64,000 bases of DNA from assembly GCA_020284085.1 (NCBI GenBank), contig JACEVL010000494.1, positions 242,001 through 306,000 on the forward strand, read 5' to 3'. The first letter of the stretch is position 1. Every line of letters starts with the position of its first letter. The notes under the pieces were generated by a model. That model saw nothing but the letters and a program-made list of their open reading frames with translations. It ran no database searches and was not told the DNA's origin. This document shows positions 1 to 11,829 of this stretch, in pieces. This DNA comes from Aporrectodea caliginosa. Taxonomy: Eukaryota > Annelida > Clitellata > Crassiclitellata > Lumbricidae. The translations under genes were made by a program, and so were the position numbers.

Positions 1-499
1 CACCTTACCTGCCACACCGGTTTTGATTGTCTTCGCGAGTTCCTTTATAAGTTTAGACACCTCTTCCTATCACTCTCTGCAGCACAAACTTCTTTGTTTG
101 TAGGTGGGTGATGAACACTGATGATACTTGAGATGATTGAGCAGATTAGTCGTGTTTTGTTTTTACCGGCTGTGAGCCGGCTACATAGCAACAAAGCTGT
201 TGCTACACGAACTTTTATTTATGACTGATTCGTACTTGAAATGACTCCAGACTGCATCCCCACTATTATTGTGGTTGTTCAAGATCTATAGAAACGTTTT
301 GACAACAAGATTATTACGACTACTAAGTTTGCGAATTTGCGCTAGTCAAACTGGGTCGCAATCGCTATAGAAACGCTTGCAAAACAGCTAAATTTAATAA
401 AATACGCCACTACTACTGGGTAAAATTAACAAATCCAAAATCCAGAGCGAACATAGGCTTTCAGTTGTAGGGCATTTTCACGTCCTTATGTTTGTCGAT

Positions 500-672
500 A
501 TTGCACTTTTTCTTTTTTTGTTTTAACGAAAATAACGACGAATTTTCGTTAATGTCATTTTCGTTATAGTTATAGTTAATGATGTTTTTTAGTTTTAGTC
601 ATAGTTATCGTTAACGAAATCATTTTATTTTCGTTAACGAGCATTTTCGCTACCGTTATCGTTAACGAGAAT
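500..672. repeat. Self-complementary repeat of TTCGTTAACGA-like units
   Basis: Several copies of CGTTAACGA, CGAAAAT and CGTTATAG occur in both orientations, giving a foldable, (A+T)-rich block. It probably derives from the end of a DNA transposon. Confidence 0.5.
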
Positions 673-957
673 CACACTGGAATTAACCAAGCCAATTAGT
701 GAGTCATCTAATTTGTAAGAGCATGCATTATACAGTGTATACTGTAGAGATTCTAGCCATTCAAATTTCTTCACCTGTTATAGATGGGTGATGAGGACGA
801 GTTAATTAGCTGCGTCTCCTAAAAAGTAGTAGATACTAATACATGCACACATGCATGTACATGCACGTACGTACACACATACTTATCACCAGTAGGCGTT
901 AATGAGTGATTTACATTGCGTGCCAATGTGCTTAGAGATTTCTGCTTCACCTGCGTT

Positions 958-1075
958 CCTAGCCAACTCAGCTATAATGAGCAGACAGACCGTACACTGT
1001 CGATGGGAAGATGAGACGGCGAGGAAGAGCACTGGTCAGAGGATATGAAGTTGCCTCAGTGTTAGCTTAAGGGAT
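958..1075 (+). repeat. SINE fragment (body region)
   Basis: The segment, including CAACTCAGCTATAATGAG and the following GATGAGACGG stretch, matches the bodies of SINE copies on the minus strand at about 28535-28745 and 31870-32155. The tRNA-like head is absent here. Confidence 0.6.
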
Positions 1076-1135
1076 TGTTCTTATTCTTATTCTTCATATC
1101 CATCGGTCGTTGTTGTTTATGTTTGAGGTGAAGCA

Positions 1136-1379
1136 ATGTGGACGACGTTGGTTGTAGGAAAGATGGCGATGACGACGACGACCTGTCTGCGGTTGATCAG
1201 TGGATTGCTGCTGATTCTGTCGATTGTTCCATCGGAAGCCGTCGTCGTCTGCCACCAGTGCAACTATGACTCAGCTAATCCTCAACTCTCCAACTGTCAT
1301 CTACCTCTCGATTCCCGTGCAACGCCGACGTGTGATGGACAGTTCTGTCAGTCCATCCTCTACACTTCCCCTCAACAAA
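1136..1379 (+). CDS. Ly6-like gene exon 1: signal peptide and first half of domain 1
   Basis: The exon encodes a signal peptide followed by the first five Cys of domain 1 (CHQC start, then three single Cys). It ends in the consensus donor GTAAGA at 1380. Its length of 244 nt gives a phase-1 end that matches the acceptor at 5723. Confidence 0.75.
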
Positions 1380-4300
1380 GTAAGATTTGCACTTGGTTCA
1401 GAAGTTAACAATCTTATCAGACAAATAATATATGGAGCACCTTTTGTAGATCTTGTGGTGATGATCTTCAGTGGTTCTAAAACATGCAGAGGTTAACTAA
1501 GTCCTTTCTAGAATTCAATTAATCTACTTGTAAACGTGTGAATCGATCTTCATGCCAGTCCACTCTCGACTCTGTCCATTTAATCTCAGAATTGTCTTGG
1601 CAACTGCTGCCCGTCTGAATGGCGCCACGCCCCTTTAGACCCCCATTTACGAATCATGGTATACAGCGAGATAGACTACAAATCGCTACATAGAGTTGCA
1701 ATCGGTAGGCTAATCACTTTCCTCTTGGAAATAGAAGCAATGACGTTTAACTCCAATGCTGAATGAGCCTTCTACCGCAGTTGGTAGAAGGAGTGTTTAA
1801 TTTATTCATTGCCTGTCTACTCGAGAAGCGCTCGGAGTTTAAGCTGTAAATCTTATAGATGTCTCGTAACCAGAATTGTCTCAACGTTCTTCTTCCTCTT
1901 CTGTAGGGCCAACCCGTCCGTCTGTGTGTCTATCGCAAGTTACGCTGTATTTGTTCAATTGGCTTCTGCCTCGTGCACATGCTTGTCGATCTGCCCTGCC
2001 TGTCTGACCATCCCCCCGGTGTTATCCGTCCTGCGGATCTGTCCAAAGAAACTGATTTCTTTCCATTCATTCCTTGATGCACGATGTTTCGTGTGCAACC
2101 CATTCGTCTTCATAGCCAATCTTTTGCGATCGGTTGTTGCCATCTGATGTCAGTGATCCTTCTGTAGCACCTCATCTCAAATTCCAACAGTCTGTCTTTG
2201 CCTTGTCTATGTTGAATCGATGTTTCACTTGCTACTCGTCTCCTATCTCTTTGAGACAGTTATTGTTCCAAGTCAACGGGCTGCGAAGATCCACAAATTC
2301 ACCTACAATCTCGATATTTGCACCACCTGCCCCAACTGATATCTCTTCTACTCAGCTTAGTTAGCTCTTACGTTTGCCTTCAATTCCGGAAATCTCTTTT
2401 GGAGCTTTCTCAACAAGATAAATCCACACTTGAGTCATATATAGGCCTACTATTTCACCGAAATTGACCGAATTGACCAAAGAAATGGCAAAGCATATTT
2501 CAGAAATATTTGTAGAATACAAGAAACCAACAACTAAGCGTAACTTAACTGCGGTTTAGAGAGTTTAATCCTGATCAAATATGAACAATTCTAGGCCTAT
2601 AAATACGTTTTCATTTCGCGATTTGCACCAAACGCTGATACCTCATCAGTTTAATAAAATGCGTCTTCCAGTGCATGAAAGAAAGGAATAAATGTCTCAA
2701 CTGTTTCCTTAGTTGTGAAAATATGACCCACTTATACAATAAACTTCAACTGTGCAAAGTAATAAGGATTATTTGATTCTGAACTTATAAATTGTGACAA
2801 AGCCGAGTTAGTATGATTGAGTTGCTATCTTTGCATTAGGCTTCTTTGGCATTGACCAATCTTTTGATGAAATCTATCTACAGAGAGTTAAGTGGAATTC
2901 TTTTCTTCGGTAGCAATAACTTAGGCACGTTCTTCTGCAAATATTGCTTGCACTGGAGAACGACTTAATCTGTTAAATATATTCAAACACAGACAGCTCT
3001 AGATACATGTATATGGACTGCTATAGTGGTCCAATATATAGGCCTACCCGTTGCAACCAACATAACTCTGTCGCTACTAGGCCTATTGAAGCCTGCGCAA
3101 ACATGGATTTGCCTTTACATTTCCTCCCATTTGTTTTTCCCTCTCCTCAAATTCTGGCGTCAGTGTTCGTAAACTGGCCTCAGCAGTCAAGTCAACTGAT
3201 CCACCTGATCTGATATCTGAGAGTTCCTTTCTCCAAAGTTATCATCGCAGGACGTGAATGAGATCCAACACCGCGAAAAGTGCGAGCGACACGGTGCATG
3301 GTCTCATTGGTCTATCTGTAACACGCTCGGTCGATGATCGTTCCGTGTAATGACTCTAGTCAAGTTGTGCATAATATTATTAGGGCCTATATTATGTGCC
3401 TCTGTCACCAAGCCGTATACTGTCGTATGCGGGGAAGGCCTATATATACGTCGAGTCCTGCGATGCACCATCCTCAGTGTGTCCAAGATCTAATTAGGAT
3501 TCGTCCATTGCCGCCGGCTCAATGGCCGAGTGAAGCAAATGAGCACCTCTCTTACTTTCCACATAGGATATGGGGACTTTAATTGTTTTACTTTACCTTG
3601 ACAAATGCGCTTCTGAGTAGATTTCTTGAAGGGGCGCTATATAAATCTCCAGAATGAAATGCAATATGCTACCTAGCTCATCATCAAACTCTTCCATTGT
3701 TGGCAGGTTCCTATATTTCTTTTCTGACAAGATTTCGACAGAGCCTTAAGTTTTCCAGCGTTCTTGCCCCAAATGGCCTATCATATCTGAGGTCTCCTCC
3801 ACCGGTTCCCAAACTATTCCAACAATACTCTATGACAGAGATTCGTAATCTCATTTTCTCATCTCCCGATAAGCAATCTTAATCCCAAAGGCTAATTGTT
3901 TTTTAGTTGTCATAATACTTGACTATTGTAACTCACTAAGGTTTTACTAGAAGTGACCATCGATTGTGAACTATAACGACGGCGCTGTAGACGTTATTGG
4001 TGTAGGTCATCTGTCGTTAATTTCAATAAGGCAGACCAGTACAAACTACAAAAGGTTCAAAACTCTCTTGTCAGAGCAATTACAAAGACCCATAAATATC
4101 GGTATATTGCACCCTCATTGCATTCCTTTCACTGGCTGCCCACGGAGCAAAGAATCTATATCAAAATCTGCCTTATAGTCTACCAGGTACTACATCTTAA
4201 CCAGAGGATCTATCTATGTTCTAAGCTCACCCCTCATCAACTAGATAGCCTAATGCACTCGAACAATGTACATCGTGACTCTCGCTGTGACCTCAATCGT

Positions 4301-7300
4301 GTTGAGGTCTCACGCTTTCTTGGTAGCTGGACCAAAGTTATGGAATTCGCTGCTGCCCAATTCAATTCATGCGGTCAGTTCTTTGATGTCATTCAGGTCT
4401 AAACATAGGACTGGTCTCTTTCAACTTGCTTACCCACCGTGACCTGGCTTCTGGTACTTTCTCTGAGCTGTCGAACTTTAAGGCTCAAGCGGGCTTCTTC
4501 AATTGACTATGATTGCGATTATGTTTATATATTTGTTATATATATATTTCACAGCGATTTCATTTGAAACGACCACCATAGACTGAGTCGTCTTGGGAAT
4601 TATGCTGTAGAATTAGATTAGATTAGATAATAATTATCGTAATCGTAATCGTAAATTTATATAGCGCCACTTCAAGAAATACTCCTCAGAGGCGAATTCT
4701 ATTTGTCTTGGTAAAACGTGTGTGAATAAGCAAAACTAAAAGTCAAAAAGAAAGCAAGGATGATGCATGATACATTTAAATAAAAAATTATTCGAAAAGA
4801 GAATATTAATACGGTCAATTGAACGACTTGGAACTCTTTAAACTCTTATGCCTACTTGCACAATTAGTCTATAAATATTTTCAACATTTGAATTAATTGA
4901 ACTCAATTTGCTCATTTTTCGTCTGAACAGCAGCACAATTAATTTTAAGACAGCAATCAGAATGACATGTAGCACTGAGACAGACAGTTACGGTACTTCT
5001 GCTCTCGTTATGTAATTGTGTAATTAAAACAAGTCTGCATCTATGCATTTAGTAGGCCTAGGCTCCTACTGTATATTATATCGTTAATTACCCCTACTGT
5101 ATATATTAGTTTAAAAATGTGCTATTCTGTCAAACTTAAATAAATTCTCAATTCCAGCACGACCAGTGTAAATTCGTTACACGTTATTCTCTGACGGTAC
5201 TGAAGATGACGGAGTTGACAATGGTGTGGTTTTCGATGTCACATACAACGGAAGCATAGCCTAGGCCTACTTCTTTATCACATAATATAAGTCTCAATAG
5301 CTTCAGGTGCTTTCTTACTGTAGCCTACAGATGAGAATGCTTATCTACCAAAAACAGCCAAAACAATAATAAAACAGAAGCAACAGTTAGAACATTCTCT
5401 TAAGCTAACCTCGACAAGAGTCGACAGGTATACAACAATGTATACATAGGACTACACTCACTACAGTCAGTTTACACATTTTATGGCTCAGTCCGTGAGG
5501 AGCAAGTGGAACAGGTATCTTGTCATTATTTTTATTCTAGAGGAGGTTTGAATCCTCGGCCTCTGTGTTGAAAGTCCAGGCTACTAGCATATCGGACACC
5601 TCTTTAGAATGCTCTAAGCCTGTGAAGGGAAGTGTATTCCTTCCCATAAAAATTGACTTCTTCGCCTCAGATTAAATCATCGATTTCAATTAGTAGAACA
5701 TAGATTGTGTATACATTGACAGGTGTTCCGACAATCTATCGATCGTGTATCGATCTATCGTCAGGCATCACAGTTGAACATTGTTTACAATACAGTCAGG
5801 CTCTCGGCATTACGTTCTTTTTGTTCGAGAACCAGTGTTGCTACTCTCTGGTCAATTCGACGGGAACTTACACCCATTGCTTCTGCCAAGATGACTTCTG
5901 TAACTCCGACGTAACTCAACCAGTTATAGACGGACGACCGAATACGTCACCTCTCTCAGCCGCTCAACTGGAAGTCGTAACTCAGTCGCCAGATGAGGCT
6001 TCACAACAGCGACCGTCAGTGACGTGTTACGACTGCAAGTACTCAGTGAATGCCAGTGTCATAGGAGGAGACTCGACATGCAGCGAACCTTTCAATCCAA
6101 CTGGAGTCAGTACATGTTCCGCCAGGGCATGTTACAATTATGCCTATGTCGAAGAAGGTAAGAACGTGCTTGGAAATTAACTGAATTAGTTGGTGCCATG
6201 GCTGTGCTATTTGTTGAATAGCAAGAGTCCAGTCGCTGCATCCATTGTCATGTTTACGCTTCTTCGGCCATGAGCATCTCTCTTCTGTGTGTAAAGTGTG
6301 CACGTTGGCTTCCTATTCTTGTATCAAAACCAATACTTAATTGTTGTATGCCTCAAACAGCTTTTCTGGGCATGAGCGCATCTATTTTGTAAGAGCCACC
6401 GTACTGACCATTCTGTTTGCAACAAAGTATCAGCTAGCATATTCCTACACCATATTATTTGTACTCACAGCTGTCCATCGATCAAAATACAGATAAAAAT
6501 CTATTTTATAAGGAACTTACTTCACAAAGCATTGCATCCAACTCAGCCGACCTATCACCACTCCTTGCTCATCCAAAATGCTCACAAATATTGCAGTCTA
6601 TCCTGACTCTTGATCTGCCTCGATCGCAGCAGAGCAGTGTTTGGCTGCCGGACGCACTCAGTGTCTGGTCAGAAACAATGGAAGTCACTGCTCAGTTCTG
6701 TGCGTTCTGTCAATTCTCCAGTGTAAAGTAAGTAAGTAAGTATGTCCTTTATAATTTATTGAAAAACCAACTGCATTTTGCGGTACATAATTCATCAAAT
6801 AGAGCTAAACTTAAAACTCAGTTGTTTCAGCTCCGTATAGCTTGACTTCTGATTTCCCTGACATGTTGGATTTCGACTCCGTAGCTCATCTAATCAGTCT
6901 AATTGACTAAGGGACTTTGACTACAGTTCCACTTGAAGCGACCGATGTCTTCTGCGTTACGTCTGACGCTATAAAGAAAACGTTAGATTAGAATAAAATA
7001 AAACCATGACATTTAAGTACGATTTTAAATTATTTTCTTATGGCTTATGTTTTATGCATGGTAACTGTCAATTTAGAACCGTATTTACGTCAAAACATTG
7101 CTAATTTGCATCCGGTTTTAAGTCAGAGAAGAACATGATAGACTCAAAGTTGTGCCGAAATTCTGTATGGGGCTATGTATATGTTAAAACGATCAACACT
7201 ACACCTAACTGAGCCGAGGTCTGCCAATCAAGTTTTTAAAGTTGTTGACAATGTGCCTAAGTTCAGTCTTAGAAATATATTGTGCCATGTAGCTCTGTTA

Positions 7301-10300
7301 AAACGTTATCTTCTCTTCATTCAAAATAATTTTTTACCGTATTATTATCGGTCAACACTCTGTAGCCGCTGTGCAAATTTGCACCTCAATTGCAGAACCT
7401 GTTTCTATGTGTAGTCTGAGGGCTATTATACCATTCACTGCCGCTGCTCGGTGGTCTTTCCATGTGTCTCTCTGAAGACCAATTTCAATTACAGTCGAAT
7501 TGAAATCGATTGCTCAGATGATACTGATGAGCTTTTCCCAGAATTACTCTATGTTTGCTTTACGATTTCAGAGCTCTACACAGTCATTCGGGGATGCGAT
7601 ACAGAAGGCAATTTCGATTTTCAGTCAGACGAGCAATGTCTTCAGTACGGTCAAATCTACAACGGAACTTTCTTCGTGTACGAGAATCAGTGTTGCTACA
7701 CACTAAAAAGCAGATGGAGCTCAATGGCAGTCTGCTACTGCCACTCTGATCTATGTAACATGAAGGTCTCGAAACCGGTCTTAGCTTATGACACTTTAAC
7801 GACTCTATCTAAACCACCGGAAACAACATTCAGTTTTTCGACATTTCTATCTACAGTCGTCAGAAATAGTACACAATCAGACCCACTGTTATCGACGTTT
7901 CGTTCAAAGAGATATACGCCATCAATATCATGGAAAAGTACTTCCATACTCACTAAACCAACTCAACTGAGTCCACTGTACAACCCTAGAGCAACGCCTC
8001 TAAGGACTTCTCTAACGACTGCTTCAGGCTCATTGAACATCACGGCAACCACAGTCAGAGTTTCAACTCCATTCACTCCATCTCCATCAATGTCTTCGAT
8101 TACGTGTTACAATTGCTCTTATTACCCAAACTCAGAGTCGTCCGCAGATGACTCGGTATGCAGTGGCTCTGTTCGCACGTGCACCGGAAGAGCCTGCTAT
8201 TTTTACGTGTACACTTCTGACAGAGGTAGGAATTAACGCTCATCGTTTTCTGCTTGTTTTCACCAATTGTATTGATTTTTTACTGAGTATCAAATCCATG
8301 CATTTTCTCAGTAAAAAAAAGAGAAATAGCCTTAATTTTTCTTCAGTTTATGCATGTTCTCTTCAGTGATTTATGCTTAGATATATTATATATATTATAT
8401 TATTTATATTATACATATTACATAATAACATATGTATAATATAAATACATATGTAATATGCATTCTGTTCAAGAGTAGATAACCTTGAAGGGGCGCTATT
8501 TAAATCTTTGAAATGAAATGAAACTTCACTGTGCTTGGATTTCTTAATAGGGATTTCGTTAATTGATCGAAATTGCGACAAGGAAGGGACAGTGGTGTTC
8601 CAGTCCGACGATCAATGCCTACAGTACAGCAAAGTGTATAATCTGACCTTCTTCACATTTGAACACCAGTGTTGTTACCAAACAGATGTCTCTGGAATGC
8701 CAGTGACAGTCTGCTTCTGTAATACGGAACTCTGCAATTCCAACAGATTTCGACCGATGCCGCAAACAGCCACGACTCCTCCATTGACGACATCAACCTC
8801 GAAACCAAGTTCCAGACATACCACCATCGTCTCACTATAACACAACTGCATCAGACTTAAACGTTAACACCACTCGGACAACTACTATTAACACGAGTAC
8901 AGAAACTCCATTGGGTTCAGGAGCGAACGTTACTGGCACAGCTGGTTCTATGCCAATTACAGTAACTTCATCAAGTCTTTGGACGAGTGTAGTGACTCAA
9001 TCGAGTCCAGAAATAAACAGCTCACGAACGACGACAACTCAGACTTCGCCATCCTCCACTTTGTTCTTGTCGACTCTGAAAACTTCAGCGATGCTAAGTA
9101 ACGCAACTACGACTTTTAACCGTCAAGTTAGGTGCTACGATTGCACCTACTTTCCGAATTCAGACTCAACCGGGACTTCAATGTGCAATAACGCTGCTGG
9201 ATCAACAGATCCCAAGACATGTTTCGGGCGATCTTGCTATACCTACGCCTATGTTGCTCAACGAGGTAAGCTACGTATACAGCCTACATATTATGTGTAT
9301 GGCCTTTGATTTCCCCTGCTTTGGCGTAGCCCCCTATCGCTGACTAGTAGCATTCGATTATAGACTGTAGAAAATACTATGACTGAAAGTTGACATTTAA
9401 TTATTTGCGTATGAATACTAGACTAAGTCTAAGTATTTTTGAAGAAATCAAGTTTTTACGTGTAACAAGTTGACGCCAAAATATTGACGTATGATATAGA
9501 AGACGCCAAGAGCCATGTAATGTAGAAGTTAATTGGCTCTGCATGAGCCATGTAATGTAGAAGTTAATTGGCTCTGCATGAGCCATGTAATGTAGAAGTT
9601 AATTGGCTCTGCATGAGCCATGTAATGTAGAAGTTAATTGGCTCTGCATGAGCCATGTAACTTCTAGATTAACCGTTCAAAGTTAAGGTAAGGTGACCTG
9701 ACATAATAATAAAACCTTTCAATTCCAGATAAGTTGAATTTCAGAGTCGGTTAATTATTATAATGGTGCCTAAGCCTCTGTTTCACTGTTTGGCCATATT
9801 TTACCATACATATTTGAACATTTTAAAGTCATGTACAATTGTACATTTAAATTTATTTGACCTCATACATGTATGCTCTTAGACAGCATCGTTCTTTCTC
9901 TGTTGCGGGCCCCATGTTTTGGAATGGGCTCCCATTAACATTACGCCTTATGCCTAGAGTCTATTCAGATGCGTTTTACTCTAGCCTTAAAACCCATCCT
10001 TTTCAACTGGGGTTGGGTCGGGAGCGCTCCTGAGTAGTAACCTTGAAGGGGCCCTATATAAATCTTCGCAATGAATGAATGAATAAGCTGATGTGACAGC
10101 AGATTGATGCAGTAGGCCTACTCTATGCATCGACATCGCTAAGCATTTGTGTGCTAATGATTCGCTTTAAAGGTCGTATCACAGGGAAAGCCTCTACACT
10201 CACTGAAGTCAAGGCATCATAAAGAATGAAACGAGTCATGTAAAACAAACATCGTCAGAGTGCGTAAGGAACGTGCTTATTAATCTGTAATCTAATGAGT

Positions 10301-10667
10301 AAATGAGAATAAGCAGGATGATGTTCCTGAGAAACTGTGTGGACTTTCTTTGGAGTTAAATAACTTGATTTAATATGCCTACATGTAGGCTATTATGTCT
10401 ATATTATATCTACCTGGAGAGTATATTTTGTATTTGAATCTGAAAACAGGAGTCGTCATCTACCGCGCGTGTGACGTAGAAGGAACGCTAGAATTCCAGT
10501 CGGACGATCAATGCCGTCAGTACAGCCAAGTCCATCATCTCACGTTCTTCCCATATCTACACCAATGCTGTTACATTACAAATGCTAATGGACTGCCAGT
10601 AACAGTCTGCTTCTGCAACAGTGACCTCTGTAACTCAAACAGATCTCGACCAACAAAGAAACGATGA
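1136..10667 (+). CDS. Secreted four-domain Ly6/uPAR- or ET-module-like cysteine-rich protein (five exons)
   Basis: Exons are 1136-1379, 5723-6157, 7572-8225, 8551-9265 and 10450-10667. All four introns are GT-AG and phase 1. The start has G at -3; an alternative ATG lies at 1163. Residues 1-35 form a signal peptide with a Leu/Ile-rich core ending in SEA. Four domains follow. The two checked in full have 12 Cys each: a CxxC start, a C-rich middle, then QCCY and CxCxxxxCN. Each domain is cut by an intron between its fifth and sixth Cys. Thr/Ser/Pro-rich linkers separate the domains. No transmembrane segment or GPI signal is visible: the chain ends CNSNRSRPTKKR, so it is probably secreted. After correcting one extra base in exon 4 the length would be 754 residues. 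The CC...CN ending is Ly6/uPAR-like, and the spacing also recalls the nematode ET module. Ligand and function are unknown. Confidence 0.8.
1380..5722 (+). other. Intron 1 of the Ly6-like gene
   Basis: This 4.3-kb intron runs from GTAAGA to TTGACAG. Apart from the retrotransposon fragment at 3.9-4.7 kb, a short L2-like tail at 3625-3660 and a tRNA/SINE-like box near 5535-5600, I see no exon. TAGGCCTA palindromes are frequent between 2.4 and 5.3 kb. Confidence 0.65.
3930..4690 (+). mobile_element. L2/CR1-like non-LTR retrotransposon fragment (end of reverse-transcriptase ORF) and adjoining 3' tail
   Basis: The plus strand encodes HSFHWLPTEQRIYIKICLIV and following residues, the family of C-terminal blocks (LHWLPxxxRIxFK) also seen at 29.9 kb and 12.3 kb. 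Frames are broken. A reverse-oriented tail with TTTATATAGCGCCACTTCAAG and GTAATC repeats lies at 4625-4690, so two fragments may be joined. The segment sits inside intron 1 of the Ly6-like gene. Confidence 0.65.
5723..6157 (+). CDS. Ly6-like gene exon 2: second half of domain 1, linker, first half of domain 2
   Basis: The acceptor is TTGACAG and the donor is GTAAGA at 6158. The exon is 435 nt with phase 1 at both ends. It encodes the QCCY and FCQDDFCN signature closing domain 1, a Ser/Thr/Pro linker of about 45 residues, and the CYDC opening of domain 2 up to ARACYNYAY. Confidence 0.8.
6720..6985 (+). repeat. Retrotransposon 3'-end-like segment in intron 2
   Basis: The end of the segment (CACTTGAAGCGACC, then GTTAGATTAGAAT) resembles the segment at 4560-4625 (GAAACGACCACC, then TTAGATTAGATTAG). 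This suggests a second family of non-LTR element ends. No intact ORF remains. Confidence 0.4.
7572..8225 (+). CDS. Ly6-like gene exon 3: second half of domain 2, long Thr/Ser linker, first half of domain 3
   Basis: The acceptor is ATTTCAG and the donor GTAGGA at 8226; the exon is 654 nt, phase 1-1. It closes domain 2 with QCCY and CYCHSDLCN. A Thr/Ser-rich, mucin-like stretch of about 120 residues with possible N-glycosylation sites follows. The exon then opens domain 3 with CYNC. Confidence 0.8.
8460..8525 (+). repeat. L2-like 3' tail
   Basis: The tail contains CCTTGAAGGGGCGCTATTTA followed by an ATGAAATGAAAC microsatellite-like end. It lies only about 25 nt before the exon 4 acceptor. Confidence 0.6.
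8551..9265 (+). CDS. Ly6-like gene exon 4: second half of domain 3, Thr-rich linker, first half of domain 4; contains a frame break
   Basis: The acceptor is TTAATAG and the donor GTAAGC at 9266. The first part closes domain 3 (QCCY, CFCNTELCN) and runs into a TAA at 8838. A frame displaced by +1 nt is open across that point and carries the Thr-rich linker and the CYDC opening of domain 4. The exon is 715 nt (3n+1), whereas sister exons 2 and 3 are 3n. A single extra base near 8800-8837, real or from sequencing, explains this. Confidence 0.7.
9511..9665. repeat. 35-bp minisatellite, about 4.4 copies
   Basis: Units starting AGCCATGTAATGTAGAAG begin at 9511, 9546, 9581, 9616 and 9651, an exact period of 35 with near-identical copies. 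It lies in intron 4 of the Ly6-like gene. Confidence 0.95.
9880..10090 (+). mobile_element. L2-like retrotransposon 3' fragment
   Basis: The plus strand encodes RSFSVAGPMFWNGLPLTLR, typical of the last block of L2/CR1 reverse transcriptase proteins. The 3' tail follows: CTTGAAGGGGCCCTATATAA and a (GAAT)n end. Confidence 0.75.
10450..10667 (+). CDS. Ly6-like gene exon 5: second half of domain 4 and stop codon
   Basis: The acceptor is GAAAACAG and the incoming phase is 1. The exon encodes the last domain half (SDDQC, QCCY, CFCNSDLCN) and ends in TGA twelve residues after that CN. No donor, hydrophobic tail or membrane anchor is seen before the stop. Confidence 0.75.
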
Positions 10668-10825
10668 TGCCACCTTCTTCTCTAGACATATCTCACCTGA
10701 CCACGCTAGAGTGACGTAGAACGTCTTATGCAGCCCAAATGATTTCGTTGGAAGCATTCGAGCATGTCCCGTTCTCCTTTTGGAAGAGGAAGTTCTTATG
10801 AATACCGACCGCTCAACTCCAATCA

Positions 10826-10985
10826 TTCATTTACGCTAATTGATGCAATCAGTCATTTAGTCTAATTGATGCAATCAATCACTTAGTCTAATTGATGCAA
10901 TCAATCACTTAGTCTAATTGATGCAATCAATGATTTAGTCTAATTGATGCAATCAGTCATTTTAGTCTGAATGATGCAGTCCTTC
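10826..10985. repeat. 26-bp minisatellite, about 6 copies
   Basis: The unit is approximately TTAGTCTAATTGATGCAATC plus 6 nt. It is repeated in tandem about 160 nt after the stop codon of the Ly6-like gene, possibly in its 3' UTR. Confidence 0.9.
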
Positions 10986-11135
10986 ACCAGCCTAGCGCAT
11001 TTTAATTTTTCTCTTAACAGATCAAACAAACTCAGGATAGGCCTACATTGGCCAGTTTTAGATCACTTAATAGACACGCAAATGACCACATAGACTAATA
11101 TAGCAGAATATTAACTATAGTATTATCGACATATG

Positions 11136-11519
11136 CATAGGCGCCGACGACTCCACAGGGGCAACAGGGACTTTCGCCCCAGTACTCGCCAAGGTTCTGG
11201 GGCGAGAGTATAGTTTCTCCCCAGTACTTTTTTGGCAATTCAAAATATCAAAAAATCAAAATACTTAATGAAACTTAGCCTACTTATTATTTTGTTAGTG
11301 AAAGTGGAAGTAGTTGGTTAGTACTGTGTGTAGCTAGTAGTTAATTTTTGTAAGTAATATTAATACTTGTTTAGTGTCTTGCCAGTTGAAGCGGTTTGAG
11401 GAAAGGGGGACTCTGGGAGAGGGAAGCCAGGGCAGGATTATCGATGGGCTCATCCTATCACGGGGTCATGGAAATGAAATTCTTGCCCCAGTACCTTTAA
11501 CTAAAAGTCGGCGCCTCTG
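11136..11519. mobile_element. 384-bp hAT-type nonautonomous DNA transposon (MITE)
   Basis: The ends are CATAGGCGCCGAC and the inverse of CAGAGGCGCCGAC. Flanking 8-bp direct repeats GACATATG lie at 11128-11135 and 11520-11527. The interior has GGGGC-rich segments near both ends and no coding capacity. Confidence 0.85.
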
Positions 11520-11829
11520 GACATATGTAAAGCTAATTGAATCTGAATAGCCAGAATAGGTTGTCCAATGACATTCACAGCGCTGTGTGTGTATATATGC
11601 ATCAGGATACGTGTACAGAATATTTTATGGACTTCCGGAAAGAGTTGGAATGTGGCTGTCTAACAGGTCTAAAAAGATCTGCAGCCTTAATTATGCTGAG
11701 TGTGGTTTGACTCGTATTTCCGATCTGCAGTGGAGGATTGCTCTAGAAAAACATTCCATTACACAGAAAGCAAGTTCCCTTTGCATGGACAGATCTTCGT
11801 GGGCTGCAGAATTCAGTGATTGACTACTT

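Larger units (their letters stand above)
1..1135. other. Upstream region of the Ly6-like gene; no gene seen
   Basis: The stretch is mostly unassigned (A+T)-rich DNA. It holds a repeat of TTCGTTAACGA-like units at about 500-672 and a SINE fragment at about 958-1075. The promoter must lie here, but no TATA box at a convincing distance was identified. Confidence 0.5.

Noticed and set aside
1809..2147. 112-codon plus frame with a hydrophobic Cys-rich start
   Set aside because: It lies inside intron 1 with no matching splice sites, no Ly6-like Cys pattern and an equally open minus frame.
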